A stretch of 64,000 bases of DNA from Halioglobus sp. (GTDB taxonomy: Bacteria > Pseudomonadota > Gammaproteobacteria > Pseudomonadales > Halieaceae). Location: NCBI GenBank assembly GCA_020443345.1, contig JAGRIH010000022.1, positions 104,144-168,143 of the forward strand, read 5' to 3'. The notes beneath the pieces were generated by a model. That model made no database searches. It saw only the letters and a program-made list of their open reading frames with translations, and was not told the DNA's origin. The position numbers and the translations under genes are program-made. Below are positions 35,035-46,617 of the stretch, one piece after another (position 1 is the stretch's first letter; every line of letters begins with the position of its first letter).

Positions 35035-35056
<22 letters not shown>
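34016..35056 (+). CDS. DUF3187 family protein, probable outer-membrane beta-barrel
   Basis: A 346-residue protein with an N-terminal signal-like stretch (to about residue 41, ALA-rich before [12 protein letters not shown]), then alternating aromatic/hydrophobic beta strands with many Gly-Tyr-Leu turns and a C-terminal strand ending RYRPAES. Matches DUF3187, of unknown function. The frame is open much further upstream over lptM, but ATG 34016 gives a sensible signal sequence. Its last 22 bases overlap the 3' end of argH on the other strand. Confidence 0.8.
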
Positions 35057-36468
<1,412 letters not shown>

Positions 36469-36598
36469 CCCGCTGCGGCCGGCGTTGCGTCGGCTGTGGT
36501 AAATTGGTGCATCAGTTTGGGCTGGTTCGGGTCATTGGGGCTTGTTCGTTTCAAACAAGGGTGCAAGTATACCAGTATCGGGGATGGGGAGCGCACGT

Positions 36599-37660
36599 AT
36601 GCAGCCGGTAGCGGGGCCTGCGGTGGCCGCCAATGAGAGCGTTGCGGCGCCGGATTTCTTTATCCCCGACCTGTGCGCCCCCCGCTCCGTATTCGCCATG
36701 GTGCTGCTGTGCGAGCTGCTGGCCATCGTCTACGTACTGGCCAACAGCACCCTGCCGCAGTTCGACTGGGGCCTGCTGGCGATTTGTTCGCTCTACATGC
36801 AATGGGTCGTGCTGTTGAGTGCTGCCCTGTTGTGTTGGCTGCGCCGCCCGCTCAGTCGCCTCAGCCTCGCCGCCGCGGCGGCTGGCAGCCTGCTGGTGGT
36901 ACTGGCGGTGACCGCACTGAGCTCCCTGCTCGCCCTGTACCTGTATCCGCAGCCAGCTGCGGGCAGTCTGGACGGCTGGTGGCTGCTGCGCAACCTGCTG
37001 GTGGCGGTGCTGCTCACCGGCATTTTGCTGCGCTATTTCTATCTGCAACAACAGCTGCGCCGACAGGAGAAGCTAGAACTGCAGGCGCGCCTGGACTCGC
37101 TGCGCGCCCGCATGCGCCCCCACTTCCTGTTCAATGCCATGAACAGCATTGCCAGCCTGATCATGTCGCGCCCCGAGGCGGCCGAACAGGCGGTGGAGGA
37201 TCTCTCCGAACTGTTTCGGGCCAGCCTGCAGGAGAGCCACCACCCCACCACGGTGGCCGATGAACTGCATCTGTGTGAGCTGTATCTGGGTATCGAGCAG
37301 TTGCGTCTGGGCGAGCGGCTGCGGGTCGAGTGGCGGATCGAGGCGGCGGCGCGCGAGGTGCCCATGCCCAGCCTGATGCTGCAGCCGCTGGTGGAGAATG
37401 CGGTTTACCACGGTATTTCACAACTGCCGCGCGGCGGTACCATCACCGTGGCGGTGCACCTGGCGGAAGGCGCGCTGTGCGTGCGGGTGGATAATCCCGT
37501 GCCGCAGGCCGCTGCGCACACCGCGGGCCACCGCATGGCGCTGGCCAATATCCGCGAGCGCCTGCATGCCATCTACGGCGCCCGGGCGCGCCTGGAGGCG
37601 CTGCCGGGGGCGGGCGCATACTGTATCGAGCTGCGCTATCCGGCGGGAGTGGCCCCGTGA
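36599..37660 (+). CDS. algZ: AlgZ/FimS-type LytS-family histidine kinase
   Basis: A 353-residue membrane sensor kinase. Four hydrophobic segments fill residues ~30-150, followed by the His_kinase domain (RPHFLFNAMNSIASLI) and an ATPase domain with ENAVYHG and MALANIRERL. The glycine-rich lid is weak, as in AlgZ of Pseudomonas. I chose ATG 36599, with GGGGAG seven bases upstream, over ATG 36584 and TTG 36542. It overlaps algR by 4 bases. Partner AlgR controls alginate and twitching genes in P. aeruginosa; the regulon here is unknown. Confidence 0.9.
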   Translation: MQPVAGPAVAANESVAAPDFFIPDLCAPRSVFAMVLLCELLAIVYVLANSTLPQFDWGLLAICSLYMQWVVLLSAALLCWLRRPLSRLSLAAAAAGSLLVVLAVTALSSLLALYLYPQPAAGSLDGWWLLRNLLVAVLLTGILLRYFYLQQQLRRQEKLELQARLDSLRARMRPHFLFNAMNSIASLIMSRPEAAEQAVEDLSELFRASLQESHHPTTVADELHLCELYLGIEQLRLGERLRVEWRIEAAAREVPMPSLMLQPLVENAVYHGISQLPRGGTITVAVHLAEGALCVRVDNPVPQAAAHTAGHRMALANIRERLHAIYGARARLEALPGAGAYCIELRYPAGVAP

Positions 37661-38409
37661 AGATACTGGTGGTTGACGACGAGGCGCTGGCCCGCGAGCG
37701 CCTGTTGCGCCTGCTACACAAGCTGCAGCCGCAGGCGCAGTGCCTGGAGGCGGACAGTGGGGAGCAGGCGCTGGAACAGGTACGGCACCACGCGCCCGAC
37801 CTGTTGCTGCTGGACATCCGCATGCCGGGCATGGACGGTATCGAGGTGGCTGCGGCGCTGGACGCAATGGCACAGCCGCCCGCGGTGATTTTCTGTACCG
37901 CCTACGATCAGTACGCTCTGGCGGCACTGCAGCAGCACGCGGTGGCCTATCTGCTGAAGCCGGTGCGCGAGGCGGGCCTGGATCAGGCGCTGGCGCAGGC
38001 CGCCCGGGTGAACCGGCTGCAACTGGCCAGCCTGCGACAGACCGCCGCGCAAGAGGCGCCAGGGGCGCCCGCCGCGGTGCGCAGCCAGGTCAGTTGCCAG
38101 ACCCATCGCGGCCTGGAGACGCTGGGCGTGGCCGATATCCGCTGCTTTCTGGCCGAGCAGAAATACGTCGCCGCACTGAGTCCGGCCGCAACGCTGTTAC
38201 TGCCCGACACACTCAAGGACCTGGAGCGCGAATTCGGCGGGCGCTTTGTGCGTGTGCATCGCAACGCGCTGGTGGCGCTGGATCATATCGTACGCCTGCA
38301 GCGCGAGGACGGCGGCACCTGGCGAGTGGTGCTCGATGGCGTGAGCGAGCGGCCGCTGGTGAGCCGGCGGCACCTGGCACAGGCCAAGCAGCGTCTGCTG
38401 GCACGCTGA
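37657..38409 (+). CDS. algR: LytTR response regulator AlgR
   Basis: A 250-residue regulator: receiver domain with the DDE cluster (V-DDE at 7-10) and phospho-acceptor D53 ([11 protein letters not shown]), and a C-terminal LytTR DNA-binding domain ending in [10 protein letters not shown]. The GTG start overlaps the algZ stop (GTGA), showing coupling. Followed 80 bases later by hemC. Confidence 0.93.
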   Translation: MKILVVDDEALARERLLRLLHKLQPQAQCLEADSGEQALEQVRHHAPDLLLLDIRMPGMDGIEVAAALDAMAQPPAVIFCTAYDQYALAALQQHAVAYLLKPVREAGLDQALAQAARVNRLQLASLRQTAAQEAPGAPAAVRSQVSCQTHRGLETLGVADIRCFLAEQKYVAALSPAATLLLPDTLKDLEREFGGRFVRVHRNALVALDHIVRLQREDGGTWRVVLDGVSERPLVSRRHLAQAKQRLLAR

Positions 38410-38489
38410 GGGGCGCGGCGCGTGTCGCTGTCAGGGCGCGCGGCTGGTATCATGTCCGGCTTGTTTTGAGCGAGTCGGAAACTCTCCCC

Positions 38490-39443
38490 ATGTCGCAGCG
38501 AACGTCCCCGAAAACGCCGCATAAACTGGTTATTGCAACGCGCGAAAGTCCCCTGGCCATGTGGCAGGCGCAGACCGTGCAAGCCGCGCTGATGAGCGCC
38601 CATGCGGGCCTGGAGGTGCAACTGCTGGGCATGACCTCGCGCGGCGACCAGTTGCTGGACGTGCCCCTGGCCAAAGTGGGCGGCAAGGGACTGTTCGTCA
38701 AGGAACTGGAGTCGGCCCTGCTCGATGGCAGTGCGGATATTGCCGTGCACTCCATGAAAGATGTGCCCATGGAGTTCCCCGACGGTCTCGGCCTGGGGGC
38801 GATCTGCCAGCGCGAAGACCCCACCGACGCCTTTGTCAGCAATCGCTATGGCTCACTGGACGAGCTGCCCGCGGGTGCCGTGGTCGGCACCTCGAGCCTG
38901 CGGCGCGAATGTCAGGTGCGCGCGCGGCGCCCCGACCTGCAGGTCAGGTTCCTGCGCGGCAATGTCAACACGCGCCTGCGCCGCCTGGACGACGGCGAGT
39001 ACGACGCCATCATCCTGGCCAGCGCCGGCCTCATTCGGCTGGGTCTGGCAGCGCGCATCCGACAGTCCCTGGACGTGGCACAGTCGCTGCCCGCCGGTGG
39101 TCAGGGAGCGATCGGCATCGAGCTGCGCAGCGCCGACAGCGCCACGCTGGCACTGCTGCAGGCCCTGCACCACGAGGAGACCGCGGCGCGGGTGCGGGCC
39201 GAGCGGGCGATGAACCGGCGCCTGCGGGGCGGCTGTGAGGTGCCGATTGCCTGTTACGCGGATTACATCGCGGGCGGTGAACTGTGGCTGCGCGGTCTGG
39301 TGGGCCGTCCCGATGGCTCCGTGCTGCTGCGCGCGCAGGCCCGCGCGCCGGCCGCACAGGCGGAACAGCTCGGCTGCCAGGTGGCCGATGACCTACTGGC
39401 GCAGGGCGCCGGGGAGATTCTGGCCGACGTCTATGGCCGCTAA
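38490..39443 (+). CDS. hemC: Porphobilinogen deaminase HemC
   Basis: A 317-residue enzyme polymerising four porphobilinogens to hydroxymethylbilane for haem. The dipyrromethane cofactor cysteine is C249 (GGCEVP); [12 protein letters not shown] and [18 protein letters not shown] are typical. The frame runs far upstream through algR, but ATG 38490 matches the family length. Overlaps hemD by 11 bases. Confidence 0.97.
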   Translation: MSQRTSPKTPHKLVIATRESPLAMWQAQTVQAALMSAHAGLEVQLLGMTSRGDQLLDVPLAKVGGKGLFVKELESALLDGSADIAVHSMKDVPMEFPDGLGLGAICQREDPTDAFVSNRYGSLDELPAGAVVGTSSLRRECQVRARRPDLQVRFLRGNVNTRLRRLDDGEYDAIILASAGLIRLGLAARIRQSLDVAQSLPAGGQGAIGIELRSADSATLALLQALHHEETAARVRAERAMNRRLRGGCEVPIACYADYIAGGELWLRGLVGRPDGSVLLRAQARAPAAQAEQLGCQVADDLLAQGAGEILADVYGR

Positions 39444-40221
39444 ATTGGCGGCGCCGCGCGCCAGGGTGCTGGTGACGCGCCCCGCGGGCCAGGCCGACGC
39501 GCTGTGCGCTGCCCTCGAGGCCGCCGGTTGCAGTGCCCATCACCAGCCGCTGCTCGAACTGCAGCCGCTGCACGCGCTGTCGCCGCAGGCACATCAGAAT
39601 GTGCTGGGCCTCGATCGCTACCGGCACATCATATTTATCAGCGCCAATGCCGTGAAATTCGGTATGGCGTGGATACAAGCGCACTGGCCGCAGTTGCCCG
39701 CTGGCCCGCAGTGGTACGCCGTGGGTGACGGCACGGCGCGCGCGTTGCGCAGCTACGGTGTCGAGGTTTTTACCCCGGGCGCGGCGATGCACAGCGAGGG
39801 CTTGCTGGCGCTGCCGCAGCTTGCGGCGGTAACCGCTCAGCGTGTGCTGCTTGTCAAGGGCGAGGGCGGCAGGGGCGCCCTGCGCCAGACACTGCAAGCG
39901 CGCGGCGCCGGTGTGGATGAGCTGGCGTGTTACCGTCGCTGCCGGCCGCTGCTGTCCCCTGGTGAGCTGGCCGCGCGGCTGCGCCAGTGGCAGGTGAACG
40001 TCATCATGATAAGCAGCGCCGAGGGCTTCGCCAACCTGCAGGCATTGCTTGGCCCCACTGAAACCACTGAGTTAAAATCCGCAGTTTTAATCGTGCCCTC
40101 GCCGCGCGTGGCCCGCGCGGCGTCCGCGGCGGGCTTTGAGCATGTCGTCACCGCGGTGAATGCCTCAGACGCGGCCATGGTACAGGCTCTACAGGAACGG
40201 CTACAGGCCCGGGGAGAATAA
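39433..40221 (+). CDS. hemD: Uroporphyrinogen-III synthase HemD
   Basis: A 262-residue enzyme cyclising hydroxymethylbilane to uroporphyrinogen [12 protein letters not shown] at the N-terminus, [18 protein letters not shown] and the C-terminal [10 protein letters not shown] segment are family hallmarks; overall sequence is divergent, as usual for HemD. ATG 39433 lies inside the end of hemC, giving translational coupling. Confidence 0.93.
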   Translation: MAAKLAAPRARVLVTRPAGQADALCAALEAAGCSAHHQPLLELQPLHALSPQAHQNVLGLDRYRHIIFISANAVKFGMAWIQAHWPQLPAGPQWYAVGDGTARALRSYGVEVFTPGAAMHSEGLLALPQLAAVTAQRVLLVKGEGGRGALRQTLQARGAGVDELACYRRCRPLLSPGELAARLRQWQVNVIMISSAEGFANLQALLGPTETTELKSAVLIVPSPRVARAASAAGFEHVVTAVNASDAAMVQALQERLQARGE

Positions 40222-40224
40222 GCA

Positions 40225-41532
40225 GTGAGTGACAGGCAGGACAGGGACACCGAACAGCCGGCCCAGGACGGCGCCGGCGTCGCGTCAGACGCGCCAGAGG
40301 CGCCAGAGGCGCACGACGCAGAAGAGGAGCCCCGGGAGGCAGTGCCGGCCACTGCCGCGTCCGTCACTGCAGGCAGCGCTGCCACCACAGCGCGCGGCGG
40401 TTCGTCTGTCATCGGCTGGCTGGCGCTGTTGCTGGTGCTGGCTCTGAGTGCCGGGGCGCTCTGGTGGTATCTGCAGAGCCAACAGTTGGAACGCGAGCTG
40501 CGCGGACGTATTGCACAGCTCGAAGCCACTGCCGACGCCAGAGAGAGCGACGTGGCGGCGCTGGGCGCGCGCTGGCAGGAGCAACTGCGCAGCGACGTGG
40601 AGCGCATGCGCTCCGGCTTGCGCGGCGAGCTGGGCACCGAGCTGCGCCATCAGCTGCAGGTCGACCTGCGCGATGAACTGCACGGCACACTGCGCCGTGA
40701 ACTGCTGCAGGAGTCACAGCGCCAGGCTGCAGCTATCAAGTCCTTTGCCGCCGAACTGGCGCGGCAGCGAGAGCAGCTCGCACGCTACAGCGCCAACGAC
40801 GGCGAGAGCTGGCTGCTGGCCGAAGCCGAGTATTTGCTGCGCCTGGCCAACCAGCGAGTGATCATGACCGGGGACGCCGTTGCGGCGCAGGCCCTGCTGG
40901 AAACGGCAGACGACATCTTGCAGGAGATGGACGACCCCGGCCTGCACCCGGTGCGCGCCGCACTGGCGTCCGATCTGGCGGCGCTGCGCGCCGTGCCGGG
41001 CGTGGATGTAGATGGGCTGTACCTGCGCCTGGCGGCACTGCTGGGGCAGGCCGATGCACTGGTGATCTTCGAGCTGCCCGAGGCCGCAGCACAGCCGCGC
41101 CCGGAGGAGGCCGACACCTGGCGGGGCCGGTTGCGGCAGGGCTACGAGTCCGCGCTGCGCAAGCTGTCCGATTACATTGTGATCCGGCGGCGCGATGTCC
41201 CCGTGCAGTCGCTGATGGACCCCCAGTGGGAGGGCCTGGTGCGACAGAACCTGCGCATGTTGCTGGAACAGGCCCAGGTCGCGCTGCTGTCCGGCAACCA
41301 GCGCCTGTATCGCGAAAGTCTGGGCCGCGCGCGCCGCTGGGTCGGCGAGTTTTTTGCGTCCGATGGCGCCGCTGCCCGCGCCATGGCGCGCGAGATCGAT
41401 CAACTCGCCGATGCCACTATCACGGTCGCGCTGCCGGATGTTTCCACATCGCTGCGCGCCCTGGACGAGGCCATGCAGCAGCGGCTGCAACAGCGCCGGC
41501 AGCAGGGCCAGCAGGACGGGGGCGCCGAATAA
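40225..41532 (+). CDS. hemX: HemX family membrane protein
   Basis: A 435-residue protein with an acidic, low-complexity N-terminus, one TM (~70-90), a coiled coil (~95-190) and a helical C-terminal domain containing WLLAEAEYLLRLANQR. Often annotated as uroporphyrinogen-III C-methyltransferase, but no methyltransferase motifs are present. GTG start with GGGGAG upstream, 3 bases after hemD. Confidence 0.92.
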   Translation: MSDRQDRDTEQPAQDGAGVASDAPEAPEAHDAEEEPREAVPATAASVTAGSAATTARGGSSVIGWLALLLVLALSAGALWWYLQSQQLERELRGRIAQLEATADARESDVAALGARWQEQLRSDVERMRSGLRGELGTELRHQLQVDLRDELHGTLRRELLQESQRQAAAIKSFAAELARQREQLARYSANDGESWLLAEAEYLLRLANQRVIMTGDAVAAQALLETADDILQEMDDPGLHPVRAALASDLAALRAVPGVDVDGLYLRLAALLGQADALVIFELPEAAAQPRPEEADTWRGRLRQGYESALRKLSDYIVIRRRDVPVQSLMDPQWEGLVRQNLRMLLEQAQVALLSGNQRLYRESLGRARRWVGEFFASDGAAARAMAREIDQLADATITVALPDVSTSLRALDEAMQQRLQQRRQQGQQDGGAE

Positions 41533-41535
41533 GCC

Positions 41536-42792
41536 ATGCGCAGACTATTTGCCATTATTCTCGTCGCCCTGTTGCTGGGGGTCGGGGTCGTCGCGGTGAT
41601 CGAGACCGACCCCGGTTATGTGCTGCTGTCCTACGGCAACTACACGCTGGAGACCAGCCTCTGGGTGGGGCTGGTGCTGCTGGTATCTTTCGTTGTGATC
41701 ACCTACTGGGTGATGCGGCTGATCTACCGCCTGCTGAGCGGCCAGCGTTCACTGCGCGGCTGGCTCGGGACGCGGCGCACACACCGCGCTGCGCGCTTGA
41801 CCACGGACGGTACCATCAGCTTTATCGAGGGCAACTGGGAGCGGGCCCGGCGCCAGTTGCTGCGGGCGCTGGAACACAGCGCCACACCGCTGACCAACTA
41901 CCTGCTGGCGGCGCAGGCCAGTGCGCAGCTGCACGACGCCGACCGCATGAAGGAATACCTCGGCGCCGCCGGCGATGCGGTGCCGCGCGCAGCGCCCGCC
42001 GTGGAGTTGGTGCGCGCACAACTGCTGCTGCGCGCGGGACAGTACCGGCAGGCCCTGCAGGTGCTCGAGCAGGCGGGCGGCAGCGTCGCCCGGCAGCCGC
42101 GTGCGCTGACGCTGCGATACCGGGCCTGCCTCGGTCTGCGCGACTGGCGTGCGCTGCGCGACCTGCTGCCGGAACTCAAACGCCACGGCGCGCTGTCGGA
42201 GGACGAGTTGCAACAACTGGGCAGGAGGGTTCACCAGCAGCTGCTGGTGGCGGGCGCCGGCACGGATCGGGGTGCGAGCGTGCCGCCGCTGGCCGAGATC
42301 TGGAAGCAGGTGCCCGCCCAGTTAAAGCAGGACCCCGAGGTGCTGCGCTGCTATGTACGCGGATTACTTGAGCTGGGTGAGCACGCCGCCGCCGAAAAGG
42401 TGCTGGTAAGCGCGCTGAAACAGCGCTGGAGCAGCAACCTGGTGCGCGAGTATGCCTATGTCCACAGCGACAACGTTGCGCAGCAACTGGCGCGGGCTGA
42501 AACCTGGCTGGCGGAGCACGACTCGGATGCACAGCTTCTGCTGTGCCTGGGTCGGCTGTCGGCGCGCGACAAACTGTGGGGCAAGGCGCGGGACTATTAC
42601 GAAAGCAGTTATCGCCTGCAACCCAGTGCCGAGGCCTGTGCCGAGTTGGGGCGCCTGTTGAGTGCACTGGGAGAACCGGCGGTGGCCGCCGCGTATTTCC
42701 GCGAGGGGCTGTTGCTGCTGGAGAGCGACCTGCCGGCGCTGCCCATGCCCCAGCAGGGCCTGCCCCAGAGCCGGCGCCTGGCGCGGACCTGA
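41536..42792 (+). CDS. hemY: HemY family TPR membrane protein
   Basis: A 418-residue inner-membrane protein: two N-terminal TM segments (~5-22 and ~38-60) with the conserved DPGYV between them, then TPR-like helical repeats. Not the protoporphyrinogen oxidase that shares the name. Starts 3 bases after hemX, ends 2 bases from the convergent ubiD. Confidence 0.93.
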   Translation: MRRLFAIILVALLLGVGVVAVIETDPGYVLLSYGNYTLETSLWVGLVLLVSFVVITYWVMRLIYRLLSGQRSLRGWLGTRRTHRAARLTTDGTISFIEGNWERARRQLLRALEHSATPLTNYLLAAQASAQLHDADRMKEYLGAAGDAVPRAAPAVELVRAQLLLRAGQYRQALQVLEQAGGSVARQPRALTLRYRACLGLRDWRALRDLLPELKRHGALSEDELQQLGRRVHQQLLVAGAGTDRGASVPPLAEIWKQVPAQLKQDPEVLRCYVRGLLELGEHAAAEKVLVSALKQRWSSNLVREYAYVHSDNVAQQLARAETWLAEHDSDAQLLLCLGRLSARDKLWGKARDYYESSYRLQPSAEACAELGRLLSALGEPAVAAAYFREGLLLLESDLPALPMPQQGLPQSRRLART

Positions 42793-42794
42793 GC

Positions 42795-44312
42795 CTACGG
42801 CTCCCGGGAGCCTCCTCCCGGCAGCTCGATACCCAGTTCGCCCCAGAGGCTGTCGATCCGCTGTTTTACCCGCGGGTCCATGGCGATGGGTCGGCCCCAT
42901 TGGCGATCGGTTTCGCCGCGCCATTTGTCGGTCGCGTCAAAACCCACCTTGGAACCGAGGCCTGGCACCGGCGAGGCGAAGTCCAGATAGTCGATGGGCG
43001 TGTTGTCGAGAAAGACACAGTCGCGCCGCGGATCCATGCGCGTGGTCATGGCCCAGATCACATCCCGCCAGTCCCGCGCGTTCACATCCGCGTCAGTGAC
43101 GATCACGAACTTGGTGTACATGAACTGGCGCAGGAACGACCACACACCGAGCATGACGCGCTTGGCGTGGCCGGGGTACTCCTTGCGCATGGTCACCACG
43201 GCCATGCGGTAGGAGCAGGCCTCGGACGGCAGGTAGAAGTCCACGATCTCCGGGAACTGCTGCTGCAAAATGGGGACGAACACCTCGTTCAGGGCCAGCC
43301 CCAGTATCGCCGGTTCGTCCGGGGGGCGGCCGGTGTAGGTGCTGTGGTAGATCGGGCTCTCCCGGTGGGTGATGGCCTCGACGGTAAACACCGGAAATTG
43401 CTCGATTTCGTTGTAATAACCGGTGTGATCGCCAAACGGTCCCTCCGGCGCGAGTTCGCCGTCTTCCAGATAGCCCTCCAGGATGAATTCAGCGCTCGCC
43501 GGTACCCGCAGGGAGTGCTCCCGGCACAGCGGCGTAAAACACGCCGCCAGCTCGGTGCGGGCGCCGCGCAGCAGTCCCGCAAAAGCGTATTCCGAGAGCG
43601 TGTCGGGCAGCGGCGTCACCGCAGCCAGGGTGGTGGCGGGATCGGCTCCCAGGGCTACCGCCACCGGGTAGCGCTGCCCCGGGTGCGCCCGCTGCCACTC
43701 CCGGTAGTCCTGTGCGCCGCCGCGGTGCGCCAGCCAGCGCATGATCAGCTTGTTGCGTCCCAGCAACTGCATGCGATAGATACCCAGGTTCAGGCGCTCC
43801 CTGCCGGGTCCGCGGGTGATCACCAGCGGCCAGGTGACCAGTGGCGCGGCATCGTCGGGCCAGCAGGTCTGGATCGGCAGCCGCGCGAGATCGACTTCCT
43901 CACCCTGTTGCGCGTGATACTGGCAGGGCGGGTTGCGCACCACCCTGGCGCCCATGTGCAGCACCTGTTTGAGCACCGGTGCCTTGTCCCACAGTTCGCC
44001 CGCTCCGCGCGGCGGCTCGGGCTGGCGCAGGTAGGCCAGCGTCCGGCCGATCTCGCGCAGGGCCGCGGCGCCGTCCGCGCCCATGCCCAGCGCCACGCGC
44101 CGCTGCGTGCCAAACAGGTTGACCAGCACCGGCGTAGCGAAACCGGCGGGATTTTCAAACAACAGCGCGGGCCCTCCCGCGCGCAAGGTGCGATCGGCAA
44201 TCTCGGTCATTTCCAGATGCGGATCCACCGCCGCACTGATACGCACCAGCTCGCCGCGCTGTTCCAGCGCCGCAATGAATTCCCTGAGATCCCGGTACTT
44301 CAAATCAATCAC
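42795..44312 (-). CDS. ubiD: 4-Hydroxy-3-polyprenylbenzoate decarboxylase UbiD
   Basis: A 505-residue prenylated-FMN-dependent decarboxylase of ubiquinone synthesis. The N-terminal [13 protein letters not shown], the AEFILEGYL segment and the [11 protein letters not shown] region are typical, and length is normal. It needs the UbiX prenyltransferase, not in the window. Confidence 0.96.
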   Translation of the reverse strand: MIDLKYRDLREFIAALEQRGELVRISAAVDPHLEMTEIADRTLRAGGPALLFENPAGFATPVLVNLFGTQRRVALGMGADGAAALREIGRTLAYLRQPEPPRGAGELWDKAPVLKQVLHMGARVVRNPPCQYHAQQGEEVDLARLPIQTCWPDDAAPLVTWPLVITRGPGRERLNLGIYRMQLLGRNKLIMRWLAHRGGAQDYREWQRAHPGQRYPVAVALGADPATTLAAVTPLPDTLSEYAFAGLLRGARTELAACFTPLCREHSLRVPASAEFILEGYLEDGELAPEGPFGDHTGYYNEIEQFPVFTVEAITHRESPIYHSTYTGRPPDEPAILGLALNEVFVPILQQQFPEIVDFYLPSEACSYRMAVVTMRKEYPGHAKRVMLGVWSFLRQFMYTKFVIVTDADVNARDWRDVIWAMTTRMDPRRDCVFLDNTPIDYLDFASPVPGLGSKVGFDATDKWRGETDRQWGRPIAMDPRVKQRIDSLWGELGIELPGGGSREP

Positions 44313-44484
44313 ATCCTGAACGCAGCAGTGAAAACCCTACACGTAAAAATAATGCCTGCAATGCAAGCGCCGGGCAGCCAGTTTGCCTGTGCCGGGGCGT
44401 GCGAGGCCAGGGACGGTTCGGCCCGCGCAGGGGAGCCCGAGCTGCCAGCGATGGCGTTGTTGCGTCCCACGGTAGCGGCATGCC

Positions 44485-44526
44485 GGCTGCGCGGTGCGGG
44501 GAGTCGAAAAGAGTGAGAGCGCAGCC
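44485..44526 (-). terminator. Stem-loop directly after rho
   Basis: Perfect 8-base inverted repeat GGCTGCGC / GCGCAGCC (44485-44492 and 44519-44526) with a 26-base loop containing a short T-run, beginning one base after the rho stop codon. Possible terminator or 3' end protector of rho mRNA; the long loop makes it weak. Confidence 0.35.
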
Positions 44527-45795
44527 TTACTTGCGCTTCATCGACATAAAGAATTCGTCGTTGGTCTTGGTGTCTTTGAGCTTGTCCGAGAGAAACTCGA
44601 TGGCCGCCAGGTCTTCCATGCCGTGCAGCAGTTTGCGCAGGATCCACATGCGCTGCAGTTCGTCCTCGCCGGTGAGCAGTTCCTCGCGGCGGGTGCCGGA
44701 GCGGCGGATATTGATCGCGGGGTAGATGCGTTTTTCGGCGACCTTGCGATCCAGGTGCAATTCCATATTGCCCGTGCCCTTGAATTCCTCGTAGATAACC
44801 TCGTCCATCTTGGAGCCCGTGTCGATCAGGGCGGTGGCGATAATCGACAGACTGCCGCCCTCCTCGATGTTGCGCGCCGCGCCGAAGAAACGCTTGGGGC
44901 GCTCCAGGGCGTGGGCGTCCACACCGCCGGTCAGGACCTTGCCGGAACTGGGAATGACGGTATTGTAAGCGCGCGCCAGGCGGGTGATGGAGTCCAGCAA
45001 AATCACCACGTCCCGTTTGTGCTCCACCAGGCGCTTGGCTTTTTCGATCACCATGTCGGCCACCTGCACGTGGCGCGAGGGCGGTTCGTCGAAGGTTGAG
45101 GCCACCACCTCGGCGCCGCGCTTGCCCACCGAGCGCTGCATTTCGGTCACCTCCTCCGGGCGCTCGTCGATCAACAGCACAATGATGTAACACTCGGGGT
45201 TATTGGTGATGATGGCCTGCGCGATATTCTGCATCATGATGGTCTTGCCGGCCTTGGGCGGCGCCACCAGCAGGCCGCGCTGGCCCTTGCCGATGGGGGC
45301 GACCAGGTCAATGATGCGCCCGGTGAGGTCCTCGGTGCTGCCGTTGCCCTTTTCCAGTGTCAGGCGCTCGTCGGGAAACAGCGGCGTCAGGTTCTCGAAC
45401 AGAATCTTGTGCTTGGCGTTTTCGGGTTTGTTGAAGTTGACCTCGCCGACCTTGAGCAGGGCGAAGTAGCGTTCGCTGTCCTTGGGCGGGCGGATCTTGC
45501 CGGAAATGGTGTCGCCGGTGCGCAGGTTGAAGCGGCGAATCTGGCTGGGCGACACGTAGATGTCGTCGGGACCGGCCAGGTAGGAGCTGTCGGCGGAACG
45601 CAGAAAGCCAAAGCCATCCTGCAGTATCTCCAGTACGCCGTCACCGTAGATATCTTCGCCGCTTTTTGCGTGGCGTTTGAGGATGGCAAAAATAATATCC
45701 TGTTTGCGCGAGCGGGCCATGTTTTCCAGGCCCATTTCCTTGGCGATGTCGATGAGTTCCTGGGTGGCTTTGGTTTTCAGGTCAGTTAGATTCAT
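44527..45795 (-). CDS. rho: Transcription termination factor Rho
   Basis: A 422-residue hexameric RNA helicase: Rho-N domain ([22 protein letters not shown] onward), cold-shock-like RNA-binding domain with GFGFLRS, Walker A in APPKAGKT, and the Q-loop/R-loop region. ATG 45795 is chosen over the upstream open frame because homology starts there. It has its own promoter and a ~130-base leader, downstream of trxA. Confidence 0.98.
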   Translation of the reverse strand: MNLTDLKTKATQELIDIAKEMGLENMARSRKQDIIFAILKRHAKSGEDIYGDGVLEILQDGFGFLRSADSSYLAGPDDIYVSPSQIRRFNLRTGDTISGKIRPPKDSERYFALLKVGEVNFNKPENAKHKILFENLTPLFPDERLTLEKGNGSTEDLTGRIIDLVAPIGKGQRGLLVAPPKAGKTIMMQNIAQAIITNNPECYIIVLLIDERPEEVTEMQRSVGKRGAEVVASTFDEPPSRHVQVADMVIEKAKRLVEHKRDVVILLDSITRLARAYNTVIPSSGKVLTGGVDAHALERPKRFFGAARNIEEGGSLSIIATALIDTGSKMDEVIYEEFKGTGNMELHLDRKVAEKRIYPAINIRRSGTRREELLTGEDELQRMWILRKLLHGMEDLAAIEFLSDKLKDTKTNDEFFMSMKRK

Positions 45796-45850
45796 AAGAG
45801 ATTGATGGTGTGTGATTGAGAGAGGACGAAAATCGGGTAAGTAAAAGCCG

Positions 45851-45865
45851 GCTGGCGAGGCCAGC
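45851..45865 (-). promoter_or_regulatory. Hairpin in the rho leader
   Basis: GCTGGC-CTC-GCCAGC (minus strand), a perfect 6-bp stem about 55 bases before the rho start. In enteric bacteria rho is autoregulated by attenuation in its leader; a similar role here is inference. Confidence 0.35.
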
Positions 45866-45933
45866 TGTGCACAGCGTAAAAAAATCGTAGTAGCAGGGTT
45901 TTTATTGTGGCGCAGGGGTGCGCGACGGTTTGG

Positions 45934-45962
45934 AATGTAGCATGCCCCGGTGGTGTCGTCTA
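45934..45962 (-). promoter_or_regulatory. Candidate extended -10 promoter of rho
   Basis: Minus strand: TAGACG (45962-45957), 17-base spacer, then TGC-TACATT (-10 at 45939-45934) with the extended TGn. Predicted leader ~130 bases. Confidence 0.5.
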
Positions 45963-46025
45963 CAGGTTTTTTTGCCTGAAGATGGCTGCTGATCGAGTTG
46001 TAGCGGACCGCAATTGAATCCGGCT

Positions 46026-46047
46026 GAACCCGGCGCGAGCCGGGTTC
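46026..46047 (-). terminator. Stem-loop downstream of trxA
   Basis: Perfect 9-bp stem GAACCCGGC / GCCGGGTTC with a 4-base loop, 8 bases after the trxA stop. No T-run follows, so it may be a partial terminator or a 3'-end stabiliser separating trxA from rho. Confidence 0.55.
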
Positions 46048-46055
46048 GTGGGTAC

Positions 46056-46382
46056 TCAGACGACTTCCTGGATAAACTGGGTGAGCTGTGTCTTGGACAG
46101 CGCCCCCACCTTGGTGGCCTCCGCATTGCCGCCCTTGAACACGATCAGTGTGGGGATGCCGCGAATACCGAACTTGGGTGGAATTTCCGGATTGGCATCG
46201 ACATCGACCTTGCACACTTTCAGCCGGCCGTCGTATTCGCTGGCGATCTCGTCCAGTACCGGTGCGATCATTTTGCACGGGCCGCACCATTCCGCCCAGA
46301 AGTCCACCAGTACGGGGATGTCTGAATTGAGGACTTCCGCATCGAATGTGGCGTCGCTGACGTGTACGATTTTTTCGCTCAT
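46056..46382 (-). CDS. trxA: Thioredoxin
   Basis: A 108-residue thioredoxin with the active site WCGPC (C33, C36) and the cis-Pro loop (GIPT). ATG 46382 is chosen because GGAGA lies just upstream; an in-frame ATG at 46394 overlaps that ribosome-binding site. Upstream of rho, a common gammaproteobacterial arrangement. Confidence 0.97.
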   Translation of the reverse strand: MSEKIVHVSDATFDAEVLNSDIPVLVDFWAEWCGPCKMIAPVLDEIASEYDGRLKVCKVDVDANPEIPPKFGIRGIPTLIVFKGGNAEATKVGALSKTQLTQFIQEVV

Positions 46383-46617
46383 GATGTTCTCCATTTACCG
46401 GGCGGGCGCTGCGTCCGCCGCAATCTGAGAAAAGCAATGATACCACCGCACAAGCGGCACACAACTGTGCGAGCGGCGTTTTTCGGTGGCCTCACCCGTC
46501 CGGTTTTTCCACCGTGTCTGCGTGAGACACACGGTAGGGGCAAGGCCACGGGTTGGCGCTGCCCGAAATACCCTGCCGCCTGACCATGAACTATCATGGC
46601 GTGTCCCGCTCTCAGTA

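Noticed and set aside
45796..46464. N-terminal extension of Rho
   Set aside because: The open frame runs antisense-like across trxA and the leader with no homology; Rho-N begins at ATG 45795.
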